In this document: piece by piece, positions 41,550 through 52,774 of the stretch
How positions within the stretch are numbered: the first letter of the stretch is position 1
Layout of the letters: the number at the start of each line of letters is the position of its first letter
NCBI GenBank assembly: GCA_949987705.1
Contig: OX465283.1
Span: forward strand, 75,587,720-75,651,719
DNA length: 64,000 nucleotides
Reading direction: 5' to 3'
Source: Thereva unica
Lineage: Eukaryota; Arthropoda; Insecta; Diptera; Therevidae
Made by a program: the position numbers and the translations under genes
Notes under the pieces: generated by a model
Database searches by the model: none
Told to the model about the DNA's origin: nothing
What the model saw: only the letters and a program-made list of their open reading frames with translations

Positions 41550-43270
41550 AATGAGGCTTTATTCTGCAAAGTTCCATCTGTGCTAATTTTTTGCGGTGGC
41601 AACAAGTCTAGCATGTCTACTTAAACTAAAATTCGACATAAACGAAGGTTTTGCGGCCACAAAAATCCTTTAACGAGAATAAAGAAAATGTAGCTGACAT
41701 TTTGCATTTTCTCTGTTTTATAATAAAAACCTTGATCTCATTCACAAATACACATTCTAACAATAAATTTGGCAGCACAGTTAAAATATCACCAAGATGG
41801 CGATATTCATTGTGAATTCGGCTGAAAACTATTGATTAAAATAGAAGACGTCATTATTGACCTTTAAAATACCGCAAAAGTTTCTGATGTCAAATGTTTT
41901 AACTTTTTACTCTCGACCTACTTCCATTCCACATGCCTGAATTCCACCGAGGAAACATAACGGCTCAGTTGCAGGTTAAACTATTTGACACTCTAATACA
42001 AATGCCACAAAAATATTACAATATCAATTGAAATTCATATTCGACGTCTGCCAAAAATGACAAACAAATAAAAATCTTTCAAGCCATGCTCAAGAACGGT
42101 CCATTTCCCGGGTGATATAAAGGCTAAAACTAGACTCTAATTTGCAAAATACAATTTACTCGCATACCTTCCACGGAGCTTCCATACCTGCTTTGATCCT
42201 GGGGCAGTGATTTTTTCTCGTCCGGGTCCACCTTTGCTTGGATGTGCTTGCATGCACTGCTCACTTAAAAAAATATGTGCAGACTCGTGAGCCGGATTGA
42301 CAGGAAGCAAACAGAGATCTAAAATGCTCGTTCTATCGGTCCAATAATCTCCTGGAGCGAAACTGGTCTAATTGACAGTAATGAAAGTACATCTGCTTAC
42401 ACGGAGAAGCTTCGGGAAATCACCTATTGCAAGTTGCATCCTGCTGCATCTGAGTTTATTGATATTGCTGCAGCACGATTGCAAATATTATTCTGTCTCC
42501 TCTTCTGCTGCAGTTACACGGATTTGCAGCAGATCGGGTTCTGCAGTGTGTGGATGAGCACGAGAGGAAAAGAATTTTATTGCCCTGTTGCCTAATTAAC
42601 TACTTCCGAGAGAGCGTTCAGCAAAAACTTAGAATAGTTTGTAAGAATTAAGTCAAGATTTGTTTAAATCGTAAACTCGAAAACTTTTTGCATTCAATTT
42701 AAAAACTTTGGAGAACTTTTTTCTAATTAATATAACTGGCGACTTTTATGTTTGGTTTCTATTAAAGGAATTAAATAAATTTATACATTAGCACCTCTAT
42801 AAAAAGCATCGCAAAAGTTTTATAATCATGGTTGCACCTTTCGAGAATTTATTAAAGAATTTGTTTTCGAGTAATGTCTTTAGTGTTTAAGACGATTTTC
42901 TTACAGCGTTTTTGACATGAGCCCTAACTTAAAGGCCTCGACTATCAACCAAGAGGCCCGTGGTTCGATTCCACTCCGAGACATAGTCCTTCGTCTTTCC
43001 ACTTATCCCACACCAATAGTATTCCTTTCTCATTGTCCTCTTTCTTTGCAGCAATTCCATTCCCATCCATTTGTAAACATCATAAGCTAGAAAACCATCT
43101 CCAGTTCTATCACCGAAGTTAACGATTTGTCTTAGCGAGATTGAAATTGTAACGAACCAGGTTTCGTTACTAAGAACCCGCTCTTAGAAAAATACTAAAG
43201 TAACCCGTTTCAACTCTAGAAGGCATCTCCTAACAAAGCTTTAGGAAAAAAAAATATTTACTCAGTGGGC
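41550..43270. other. No gene recognised
   Basis: AT-rich. The only item of note is the tRNA-like stretch near 42940-42990 and a hairpin GTAACGAA..TTCGTTAC at 43149-43170. Confidence 0.4.
42938..42992 (+). repeat. Possible tRNA-derived (SINE) sequence
   Basis: GTGGTTCGATTCCAC is a good T-arm with the Pol III B box GGTTCGATTCC. Upstream GGCCTC..GAGGCC forms an anticodon-like stem. The acceptor stem and A box are not convincing, so this is at best a decayed tRNA-derived element. Confidence 0.3.
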
Positions 43271-43274
43271 TGGG

Positions 43275-43798
43275 CACTGACATATAGAATGGACTGCTCA
43301 TGAGAAATTTTTCATGGCACCAATTTGTTCCATAGGCTACAAACCTTTCTTCACTCCATGTAAACACCGGAATCACTTTTGAAATTTACATTTTTTTAAA
43401 TACGTACTTAAAACATTAAAACAACACAAATATTTTGTTTAAAAAAATTAATAAACACTATTTTCACATTTTCACCTTTTAAAATGCCTTTTTTCATTAA
43501 TTTGCAAATTTTATGTGTATCTGATTTAAGTTCTTAACGCCTGTTTTAGCAACTGACATTCTGTATGTCAAAATCCGGGGGCTTATGGGGAAAAGAGCAA
43601 AAGATATAAACATCACTATACCCGTCTATTTTTTTCTAATTGATTTAACCTGATTTTATTTCTGTCAGTCTGATTTTACTTCTGAGTGCTTCTGTAAGTT
43701 TGGGGGCTTATGGATGAGCGAGTCGACTATACCTTTTTGGTGCCATCGGTTTGTATGGAAATAATTGGTGATGAGCAGTCCGTTATTATATGTCAGTG
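43275..43798. mobile_element. 524-bp MITE with 8-bp target duplication
   Basis: GGGCTGGG flanks both sides (43267-43274, 43799-43806). Ends CACTGACATATA are perfect inverted repeats of 12 bp, followed by a shared GGACTGCTCAT block. An 8-bp duplication fits hAT or P-type elements; the family is not identified. There is no coding capacity. Confidence 0.82.
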
Positions 43799-43944
43799 GG
43801 GCTGGGTGATTCTCCTTTGAAAGCTCACTTCGAAGCGTTAAAGCTTCCTACGCCGACGAGCTTTCTGGCTATAAAATAAACCTCTTCACCAGGCTGAAAT
43901 TCAGTCTTTAATCAGGCTCGTTCCGGAGGGACCAACTTCTCCGG

Positions 43945-44450
43945 TCCTAGACCGTGTCGTGGTGTATGATCCGGCACGGTCACACTATACACCTGAAGAA
44001 TGTTGCCGAGGCTTTGTCGTGGTGTACGATTCGACTATGTGCCAAAGTAGCGATTCCTAGACCGTGTCGTGGTGTACGATCCGGCACGATCACACTATAC
44101 ACCTGAGGAATGTTGCCGACGCTTTGTCGTGGTGTACGATCCGACCATGTGCCGAAGTAGCGATTCCTATACCGTGTCGTGGTGTACGATCCGGCACGGT
44201 TACACTATACACATTACACACAATACACATTACCAGAGGAATGTTGCCGAGGCCTTGTCGTGGTGTACGATCCGACTAAGTGCCGATGTAGCGATTCCTA
44301 TACCGTGTTGTGGTGTACGATCCGGCACGGTTAGACCACAGACATAACACCTACCGACCAACTACCGAATACCTGAGGAGTGTTTCCTGGACCAGGGTCG
44401 TGGTGCATGATCCGACATTGTTCCCGGCCGAATTTCCTATACCAGTGTCA
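43945..44450. repeat. Tandem repeat, unit 110-135 bp, about four copies
   Basis: ACCGTGTCGTGGTGTACGAT starts at 43951, 44061, 44171 and 44302, with a fifth degenerate start near 44437. Each unit contains a second half-copy of the TGTCGTGGTGTACGAT word. The third unit has a ~20-bp insertion of ACACATTA-type repeats. Open frames across it are repeat artefacts. Confidence 0.9.
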
Positions 44451-44459
44451 AGGTATGAC

Positions 44460-44820
44460 CAGAGACAAGACCGACCACATACCGAATACACACACACACA
44501 CCCACACATATCCTGCTAAACCACTGACCCCAGCTTACGCACATGTAGAATAGAGTAATGAGTAGATAGCTGCTTAGCAATAAATTAGGAAGCAGCATGT
44601 ATCTAGCTAGAGACAAATCGTAGTTAGTTACTTAGATATAACTATAAGAAACCTGTAGACATGTATCCCGTATTTACTTAGATTTAAGAGAAATAAATTG
44701 TTAGTGTATAATAAATATTTTGAATAAATAAAGAAATGTTATTTTGTAAGAAGGTGTTTGTTCTCACCCGACCTTGGACAACTCGGGAGCTCCCGGCAAC
44801 CCTCCCTTAAAAAAGGAGGT
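44460..44820 (+). other. Possible LTR 3' part with several AATAAA signals
   Basis: Three or more AATAAA signals occur at 44690-44735, then CACCCGACCTTGGACAACTC and a CTCGGGAGCTCCCGG palindrome. With the tandem repeat upstream this could be a solo LTR starting near TGTAACGAACC at 43148, but I could not find a target duplication. Confidence 0.25.
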
Positions 44821-44822
44821 TA

Positions 44823-46750
44823 TAGTACAGTCAATATGCAACGAAAAGAGGCTTGCGCTCCGAAAAATGACAAACCGACATTTGACCTTGAAAGTCGTTA
44901 GGGGTGCGTGTCAGGAGCCTACTGAAAAATTATGAAAGTCGCGGTGCATGCAGATTTTGAGAAATTCAAAAATTTAATAAAAAAAATTTGAAACGCGTTT
45001 TTCTCAGAAAGTATAGGTTTTAGCGAAAAGTTTTTTAAACAAAAAATGTAGAGGTCATTGCGAACAACATTTTTTGTCATTGGAGTGACGTCATCCGACT
45101 TGAAATACAAAAAGTAGATGGCGCTAAAGGATCAAAAAAGTGTTTCTTTGCCATTTTCACTAGGAAAAATTAATTTTTTTACAATAATGTAAATGAGAAA
45201 GTTGTTTGTCATAAAATTATCTACAACTTTTGTTTAAACAAAATTTTTATAAAACTTACCGTTTTCGAGCTGTAGGCGAAAAAGTGCAACGGAGCATAGT
45301 TAACGGTTCTTTTGTTACTTTCGCCGGGCGAGTCGGCATAGTTTCGACAAAGGACCGGTTTCTAACATCTGCCTAATTCTCTAAGAAGCGTGCGTTTTCA
45401 GTTGCTATGCTAGTTTTGGAGAGTAAGGGCGTCAGAATTGTGCTCTCTGAAAATGAGTTTCTGTTTTGCTTGTGAGAAAAGTGACTTGTGAATGATAAGA
45501 ACATCGTGATAATCGCATCGGAAAATTGCTCCAAAATACAATCATGCCTGTCGAACATCACAACGAGTGCCAGGAGGATTATTTAGATGGACGCTGTACT
45601 ACGGTTCCTGCTGATGGGGAAGCGAATAACTCGAGAAGGTATTTCTATATAGTATTGTTTTTTATTAAAACAATAATGAACAATCGTTTAAAAAAATATA
45701 TATTCGGCATACACTGCACGTGTACAAAATTACTAACGGGACAAAATTTGAAACGACGCTGATGTTCATACCTGCGCAGCCCCTTCTTTCACTTTCACCT
45801 TACTCACAATAAACGATGGTCTAATACGTGATTTTCTCAAAGTATTTAAATACTTTTATTTTTGACGTTCAACTATTTTTATATAATAATTAAAAATTAA
45901 TTTTTCAATCAACTTCATGCGAAATATACATAAATTCAACAAAGTTCGATTTTTTGCACAAAAAAAATTTAAATTTTTCCTCAACTGTCAATGATGTAAC
46001 TTTAAAAACAAAATTCCATTTTATTATATAAAATTCAAATCATTTTTGTCTTCAAACCATATCAAAGAACAATGATGTCGATAAAAGGTTCATTTTGAAA
46101 AAAAAAATTACAATTTTAATGCGAAATATACATAAATTCAACAAAGTTCAATTTTTTGCTCAAAAAAAGTTTACATTTTTTGATAGTAAAATAAAAAAAA
46201 CAAAAAAAAATGATTAGTGTTCTTTTATTTGAATAAAAAAAAAATACTACTTTCATGTGAACCGTGCAAGAGCACGGCACGCAATGTACAATTTCTACAC
46301 TTCGACAAGTTCCAGCTCGAAAACGGTAAGTTTTATAAAAATTTTGTTTAAACAAAAGTTGTAGATAATTTTATGACAAACAACTTTCTCATTTACATTA
46401 TTGCAAAAAATTAATTTTTCCTAGTGAAAATGGCAAAGAAACACTTTTTTGATCCTTTAGCGCCATCTACTTTTTGTATTTCAAGTCGGATGACGTCACT
46501 CCAATGACAAAAAATGTAGTTCGCAATGACCTCTACATTTTTTGTTTAAAAAACTTTTCGCTAAAACCTATACTTTCTGAGAAAAACGCGTTTCAAATTT
46601 TTTTTATTAAATTTTTGAATTTCTCAAAATCTGCATGCACCGCGACTTTCATAATTTTTCAGTAGGCTTCTGACACGCCCCCTAACGACTTTCAAGGTCA
46701 AATGTCGGTTTGTCATTTTTCGGAGCGCAAATTGCATATTGACTGTACTA
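44823..46750. mobile_element. 1.93-kb foldback element with ~450-bp arms
   Basis: Arms 44823-45272 and 46313-46750 are inverted copies (TAGTACAGTCAATATGCAAC at the left tip, its complement at the right tip with one T more) differing by few bases. TTA flanks both sides. The 1.04-kb core is unrelated to the arms. The arms share blocks with the shorter MITE at 19514-19875. No transposase is present. Confidence 0.9.
45544..45638 (+). other. Exon-like ORF inside the foldback core
   Basis: ATG followed by MPVEHHNECQEDYLDGRC and another 13 codons, ending at AGAAG|GTATTT, which fits a splice donor. The 250 bp upstream is unlike the AT-rich arms and could be a 5' leader. The family is unknown. It may be a captured first exon, a first exon of the element's own lost gene, or chance. 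Confidence 0.3.
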
Positions 46751-46753
46751 TTA

Positions 46754-47235
46754 GAGAACAACCAGAAACACCATTACAAAATTCAGAATGAAAGCTATTG
46801 CTATTTCAAAAAAAGAATATAATTGAACTGAAAGATCCTTCTGACTCTTAGTAGGCAACCGCTATCTTGTGGAACGGGGGACCTGGGCAACGTAAACACA
46901 TATACACGACTCAACAGGGCTATGGGCCCAGAGTTTGGAAGAATAGTAGAATCCCATTTAATTGCGATATAATACAATGAAATATCGCCCCAGATTTATC
47001 ATATTTACGATCGTCTCAGACGAATAAGAGGAGAACACGTCTTGGGACACAAAACAGGACTGCAATAGGATTATGGAGTATCGGAACAATTAGAGATGCA
47101 TTAAGACTCGCTCAAGCCCAAAAACAAATGAAAAACTGTAAAGAAATAATACCAGGATCAAAGGAAGATGACTGTCAGATACATCAAATTATAACTTAAT
47201 ATAGTCCCCTAATATCGTTATAGTCCACTTAAGGA
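46754..47235. other. No recognised feature
   Basis: No supported coding frame or repeat pair. Confidence 0.35.
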
Positions 47236-47639
47236 CCCAGCGGGAAATTTTTCAAGCGCTGCCAAAAGAAGCAAGAAAGCAGCGCTTCCTATTCATATGT
47301 TATGGAAGCTCTTTGGAAGCACCCACTCTATACTCTCATTTTTTGCTTTGTTTTCCTCCAGTTCTTTTTTATTCTCCACAGTTGGTAAATTTGTGCTTTT
47401 ATAATAATCGTATCTGTTATGAAATACTATTTTTGGTGAAAACTAAAGCTCCAGGAGCTTCTCAAAAGCTTCCATTTCCCTGCTTCGATTGCGCTTCTTC
47501 AACAATAAAATATAAGCGCTTCGCTCTGATGACATGCCTGTGTTAAAAGGAAGGGAATTGGGATATGAATAAGAAGCGCGTTGGCATTCTATTTCAGCGC
47601 TTCAGAATCTATTCCAGAGCGCTTCAATTCCCCGCTGGG
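47236..47639. mobile_element. 404-bp MITE with many AGCGC(TT) motifs
   Basis: Ends CCCAGCGGGAAATTTTTCAA and the complement of the right end CCCAGCGGGGAATTGAAGCG are imperfect inverted repeats, each followed by AGCGCT. GCGCTT or AAGCGC occurs about ten times inside. No clear target duplication and no coding capacity. Confidence 0.7.
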
Positions 47640-47694
47640 GAAGTATCATAACTACTATCGTAATATACCGGAATGATACTATCTGTGTGATGAA

Positions 47695-47865
47695 TTGAAA
47701 AGCGCTATGGCAGGAGGAACCAGAAATGTAAAGAGGGAAGAAGAAAGAAGGAAAGTTATGTAAATGGGAAAGTGGAAAAGCCGTGGACCGTGGAGCTGCC
47801 GGGACTCGAACCCGGGACCTCTGGAATGGTAGCCAGATGCCTTACTACCTAGGCTACCGAGGCCC
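47695..47865 (-). repeat. tRNA-derived SINE
   Basis: On the minus strand GGGGCCTCGGTAGCCTAGGT opens a tRNA-like body. It has A box TAGCCTAGGTAG, D-arm GCC..GGC, anticodon stem TCTGG/CCAGA with an 8-nt loop, and T-arm CCGGG-TTCGAGT-CCCGG with B box GGTTCGAGTCC. The acceptor stem pairs in only five of seven positions and the anticodon loop is one base too long, so it is not a working tRNA. A pyrimidine-rich tail follows to about 47695. Confidence 0.6.
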
Positions 47866-48818
47866 CTTTATGATTATTAGGGCTAGATTTCATGCGATAA
47901 TAAGGCAAAGCAGGGGTCAATGTGCTGACAATAGGCCCAGGATGTGAACAATAAAAAACTAGGGAATAGCTTCTGCAAAACACAATTATAGCTCTGTCAG
48001 CAAAGTCCTATCCACCATGTCCACGTGGATACCTCTGACCAATGCAGGTAACAGTAGCTAAGAATTTTCAGCACGGAAACACCTCCTTCTTCTTCTTTGA
48101 CGGCTCTACAACCGGGATCCGGTCCTGTCCAATGGGTCCCGATTCTGAGCCGATGTCATCTAGTTTGACATCCCTAACCTTTGAGCGTCCTTGTCTACGC
48201 CATCCTTCCAGCGAAGGTTTGCTTGGGTCTCCCTCGCAGAAGTATTTAACCTCTTCCACAACCCCTCTAATCATTAATGACCGAAATCCAAAGCCGATTT
48301 ATTGGCATTTTTCTTCGCCTCAAATTCTGCTTTACCCAAAACTGACACGTCATCCCCGGATCTTGAGCCTTTCCAGTTCGTTCACAATGCTGCATGTAGC
48401 GATTGCACTACCAATAATTTTTGTAGTTACCTGCACAGATCGTAGTTCCACATATGACAAAAGGGTCTTTAGTTATACCTATGGCGGTCAGTCTAGTCAG
48501 TCATCAACGAGCTAGAGGGAGTAATATGTAGTATATTTAAATACGCCAGTGCCGTAACTATCGCCGACTGTTGGAAGTGCGCCCAAGTTCAAATTCACTA
48601 GCGCCCTAATGGTGGCCACTGGCAGTTGGAAGTAGGGATAAAGATTCGGTGAAGACTACTCGCTTAAATGCTCCTGAGTTGAATCGAAAGAAAATTACTC
48701 ACTGAGTACTTTTTACTCGTTTCAAAGTACTCAATTCCTTGATGAGTACTATTTTTACATTTCTTTAAGCTGCCTTATCGTATGCATTACTCCGTTTTCG
48801 GCTGCAACAGATTGCAAA
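47866..48818. other. No clear gene; weak LINE tail on the minus strand
   Basis: At 48068-48274 the minus strand reads LEGWRRQGRSKVRDVKLDDI, then GQDRIPVVEPSKKKKE. This could be the W....AQDR..W...V..AK C-terminal tail of an RTE-like LINE. The match is weak and no RT is attached. Confidence 0.25.
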
Positions 48819-48820
48819 TA

Positions 48821-49044
48821 GAGGTCCCGCCAAAAGAGTTGATGCCGAGAAAGTCGCGTTTTCCATGCGCAGTAGAATCCCCGCATGCCGTTCCCGTCCC
48901 TTAGCCTAGTCGCAACAAATTTCGAAGGGGAAATTTGAAAATACATAAGCGCATTTCTTATCAATATGGGCGCAATTTTTATTTGTGTGCAACTTTAATT
49001 TCCCCAGCTGCGCGCTCCGGCATCAACTCTTTTGGCGGGACCTC
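48821..49044. mobile_element. 224-bp MITE with 27-bp perfect TIR, TA duplication
   Basis: GAGGTCCCGCCAAAAGAGTT continuing GATGCCG is perfectly inverted at the right end (49018-49044). TA flanks both ends (48819-48820, 49045-49046). Probably Tc1/mariner-related. No coding capacity. Confidence 0.85.
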
Positions 49045-49046
49045 TA

Positions 49047-52000
49047 CTTATGAAGCTTACATCCCGAGTAAAAGCACGCATAGTGAGCAAATGCACCTGC
49101 AACACGGGTGTGCACGCTCCCGCTACAGGCAAATAATTCTAAAAATGCGCCCGCTAGAGGTATGCACGCCTCTGTTACAGATATTAATGTATTCGTAATC
49201 GACCATTTCAAACGCGAGTGTTGCTTTACCAAGTGGTCTTCCAACTAAGAACTAACCACATCCAATGCTGCTTGACCTATACAATCGAACGAGAACCGGT
49301 ATACTGAATAGATTGTTTGCACCCTTTATTTTTTAAAGTCCCAATTCTGCTCCCTTTAGTATAAAAAAGTGAGCGTACCGTGCTTCGTTTGGACTGTTCT
49401 GTTCATGCCTTTAGAAAAGTAGAATTTTTACTCAAACGTACCGTGTTTGTTGCGGGTGCTATGCTGGCTTTTCGGTGCTGTGCGTCCCTGAGTCAAGCTA
49501 AGAACGGGCGAGTCCTATTTGTACTCAGGCGATGAGATATAAATTCAAATCTATAGAAAAGCCCTTTTACATCCCAAACGCAAATTTGAGCCCCTGATTC
49601 AGTATTCCTAGTTGGAAGGATGGGCAAATATGATCGGGCTTACCAAGCCAAGATGTAAAGTTATCGTGTCCTATGAGCACCAAGCTTTTATGGACCAGTT
49701 AAGCTTTTTCCAACGAGGGCGTGGTTAGAATCTTACATCGGTCTGAATGTGGGTGGCCGCCTGTATAAGGCTTCCATGCCTACAACAGGAGACACCACTG
49801 AGGTTCCGCGTTCAGACAATAATGTCAGATTCCTACTGACTAAATTAACCCAACATTTTGCAGAACATTTCAGACCGCTACGACCCGTAAAAGCATGACG
49901 TCATCAGCGTCCCTTAAAAAAAGGACTCTCGAAGGTGCTCACTAGAGCCAAAACAGTTTAGCCATTTAGCTTTCTAGCTGTTATCTTTCCTTACATTACT
50001 TTGGCTCTTTCTCTCTTTGGGCTTCGTAATGCTTAAGCTTCTAGTGGCTGCCTTTCAGCACCACTTTCATAATTTTCTACATATCCTCCGACCTTATTAT
50101 ATAGTCCAGAATATCCTCAGGTGTTATCTGCACCTAAACGGATATTTAAAGTACAGTTCTGTGCTCGCAGTCCTCGGACATTAAAAGGGGGCCTGCTCCG
50201 CGTCCTCATTCGTCCGGACCTTGTGGGTAAAACAGTGATTCGTCCAAAGTGAAGCGGTAAAGGTATGCTATATAACCTCCATACCCACTTAGAACCGCGT
50301 GAGGTAGTAATTCACTTCTTGTACACCTCTCTTGCATATTCCGAGTCGTACAACCTCCAATTGCTGCCCTTGCTAAGCTAGTCATCATATTGACAACATC
50401 CGGAACGAGTAAGCTGGAGAGGGCCCAGACAACGAATGGAATCTGGAGCCCACGGAGCACACCCGATCCCCACTTTCGCAAGCTCCTTACTAACAGACCG
50501 AAGATTTGATGGCGGTTAGGAACCCGGGGAGCCAAGAACCAGACCCAGACAGCTGCTGATCTACTCAAAATTGCTGCAGTCACCAGGAAGACAGGGCAAG
50601 GAGGGAAGTTGTGGAATTGGGGATCCCACAGAGCCCACACGAGTCCCGCTTTTGTTAACTCCTACCAAACAGACCGAGGACAGGACTGCGGTCAAGAACC
50701 CGGGAAAACATATCTAATTTAGTTTTTATTTGCCTAAAAATTTGTCTTGCAAATGCCAAAAATGAAACTGCTCGAAAATCTCATCTTTCAAAGCATAAGT
50801 CAAAGAATGGTTTTGACGAGTAGCTCAATCTTCATGTTGAGGCTAAACAATTTTCAGCTTACTCTACATAATATACGAGAGTAACTTGCGCATTACTTTT
50901 CTTATATTCAAAAGCAAGCAATAAACATATCGTATACTATTTGCACTATGCCTCCTAAGCTACGCTGTATAAGATTAAGGTTTCTTGGGTCATTACCCAA
51001 TCTTCTACTTGCGTTGAATTTAAATTTAACGACTAAAAAACGTCAAGTAAAAATCAGAATGACACTCCACTAAAATAATCATCTCAAGACCGGAATTATG
51101 AAAGTGGTTGATAAAAACTTGCAGAACTATTCGCACATGTTGGACATGTTATCTAAAAATAAAATTGACTTAATGAAGTCATATGCCCCCGCAAATTAAG
51201 CGGCTTAAGCGCTCAGGCCAATGCCTCTTACTCAACGACAATAATGATTCGTTAAGCTTTCAGCGTGCATTTATTTATTATTCGTTTTTAATTCACAGTG
51301 TAATTAATGAATCACGTATTAAAAGGCGACGAGATCCTACTTACCCTGCAACAAGGTCAAAGCAATTCAAAATTCATGCTCTTCGACAAAGATTCTTTAA
51401 AGTGGATTCAACAATTTGGGTGTGAGCTAAGATTTTCGAAGTACACAAGCAAGGAGTTCAAAAAACTTCACTAATTCATTCTTAATAACAATTTTTATTA
51501 TTATTGAACAATTAGGTCGACACACTTTCAAAAAATTTGCTGCTCGCATTGTCAGCACGTCATAGAAACAACACGACTTTGCATTTATCCACAGTGTTCC
51601 GTCGTATTAGGAGTGAGGAATTTTTCATCTTCCATTCCTGAAACTAGTTTCTCCCGATGATAAATTACAAAACTACGTAATTGCAGCTGAATATGAGAAA
51701 GAGTCGAATAAAAAAGATTGTGGATAGTAATTACCTGTAAACTCGATCTGCCTCATTTTCTTTCTGCAGGGGCCCCAAGCCCAGGTAAGATATTAAGTAG
51801 GTAAACCTGAATACTACACCGATCGTGACTAATGATGAACAGGGGCTCCATTTGGCTCGATTTGGTCTACCGATTTCCCCAATTCGAAAAAGTCCACCCA
51901 GAGATCACCGTTGTCGTATCTATTATTGGAACCCTCGGTGCTGGGTGTAAGGCGGACTGTGGGTAATTTTATCATAATATTGCAATTCCTAATAGGAGAA

Positions 52001-52305
52001 ACCTCTCGATGGGTTATGAGGCTTAATGGGGCCTTTTTTCTCGCCTTATTATGTTGTTATTAATAATTTATTTCGCTGCAGAGGTACGTGTGAAAAAGTT
52101 TGGGATTTAATTAGAAAATGTGAAGGATTATGTTTCCGACTAATCTTATGGAATAGAAGATTTCGTGATATTTAATAACTTTCAACTTTTATTAAATATT
52201 TGCCAAAATTTCAAAAGCGCAGAAAGTTCTAAAGAAGAAAAATAGTTCCTGCTGCACAAGTTCATAGTAAATGACTACCTAATCTGCCATGCAGGGCTAT
52301 TAGAC
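49047..52305. other. No recognised gene; one direct duplication
   Basis: Two ~80-bp direct copies around 50455-50530 and 50620-50700 share ACAGACCGA and AACCCGGG blocks. An open frame on the minus strand across them (50206-50640) is hydrophobic and matches nothing I know. There are no other supported features. Confidence 0.4.
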
Positions 52306-52774
52306 CATAGTCCAGTCAAATTAGGGTTTCACCTCGGAATTCGAGGTAATAAGCTGAAAATTGGTATGAACCTTTGTTTTGTATAATGTGTCAAAAGTCG
52401 CATATAATCTCGTGTCCGCGTCTTTAGATATTAGAGGTCAAAGGTCACAAAAATCAGTTTTTCGCGAATAGCTCGTAAATTATTGGCTTTACGTAAATTT
52501 TGGTTGAATAAAGTTTGTTCATTAGATTTATCTGCATAAAAATGTCTTATACAGAATTAACGTAGAACCAATAGTTTGCGAGATATATTGCTAGAAGTGT
52601 TGGATCCTGGTGCATTAGTCTCCGCACCACCTTTGAGGTAGAATGCAAGGGGGGTTTTTACATGGTGTACCCCGTAGGTCTAAACGTTGGGTTCGAAGCT
52701 ATGATACAATTTTATCGATTATCCCACTATCTCTTATTTCCATTTCTTCCATACTGTCATCTTCATCTTGATCA

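Noticed and set aside
43148..44820. Solo LTR starting TGTAACGAACC
   Set aside because: No target duplication and no defined 3' end, so only the 44.5-44.8 kb part is mentioned, with low confidence.
47787..47862. Functional tRNA gene on the minus strand
   Set aside because: The acceptor stem has mismatches and the anticodon loop is one base too long; a SINE head fits better.
48042..48515. Plus-strand ORF of 157 codons
   Set aside because: No domain; the opposite strand gives a slightly better (still weak) LINE-tail reading.
50206..50640. Minus-strand ORF of 144 codons
   Set aside because: Crosses an ~80-bp direct duplication, has no recognisable domain and no supporting context.
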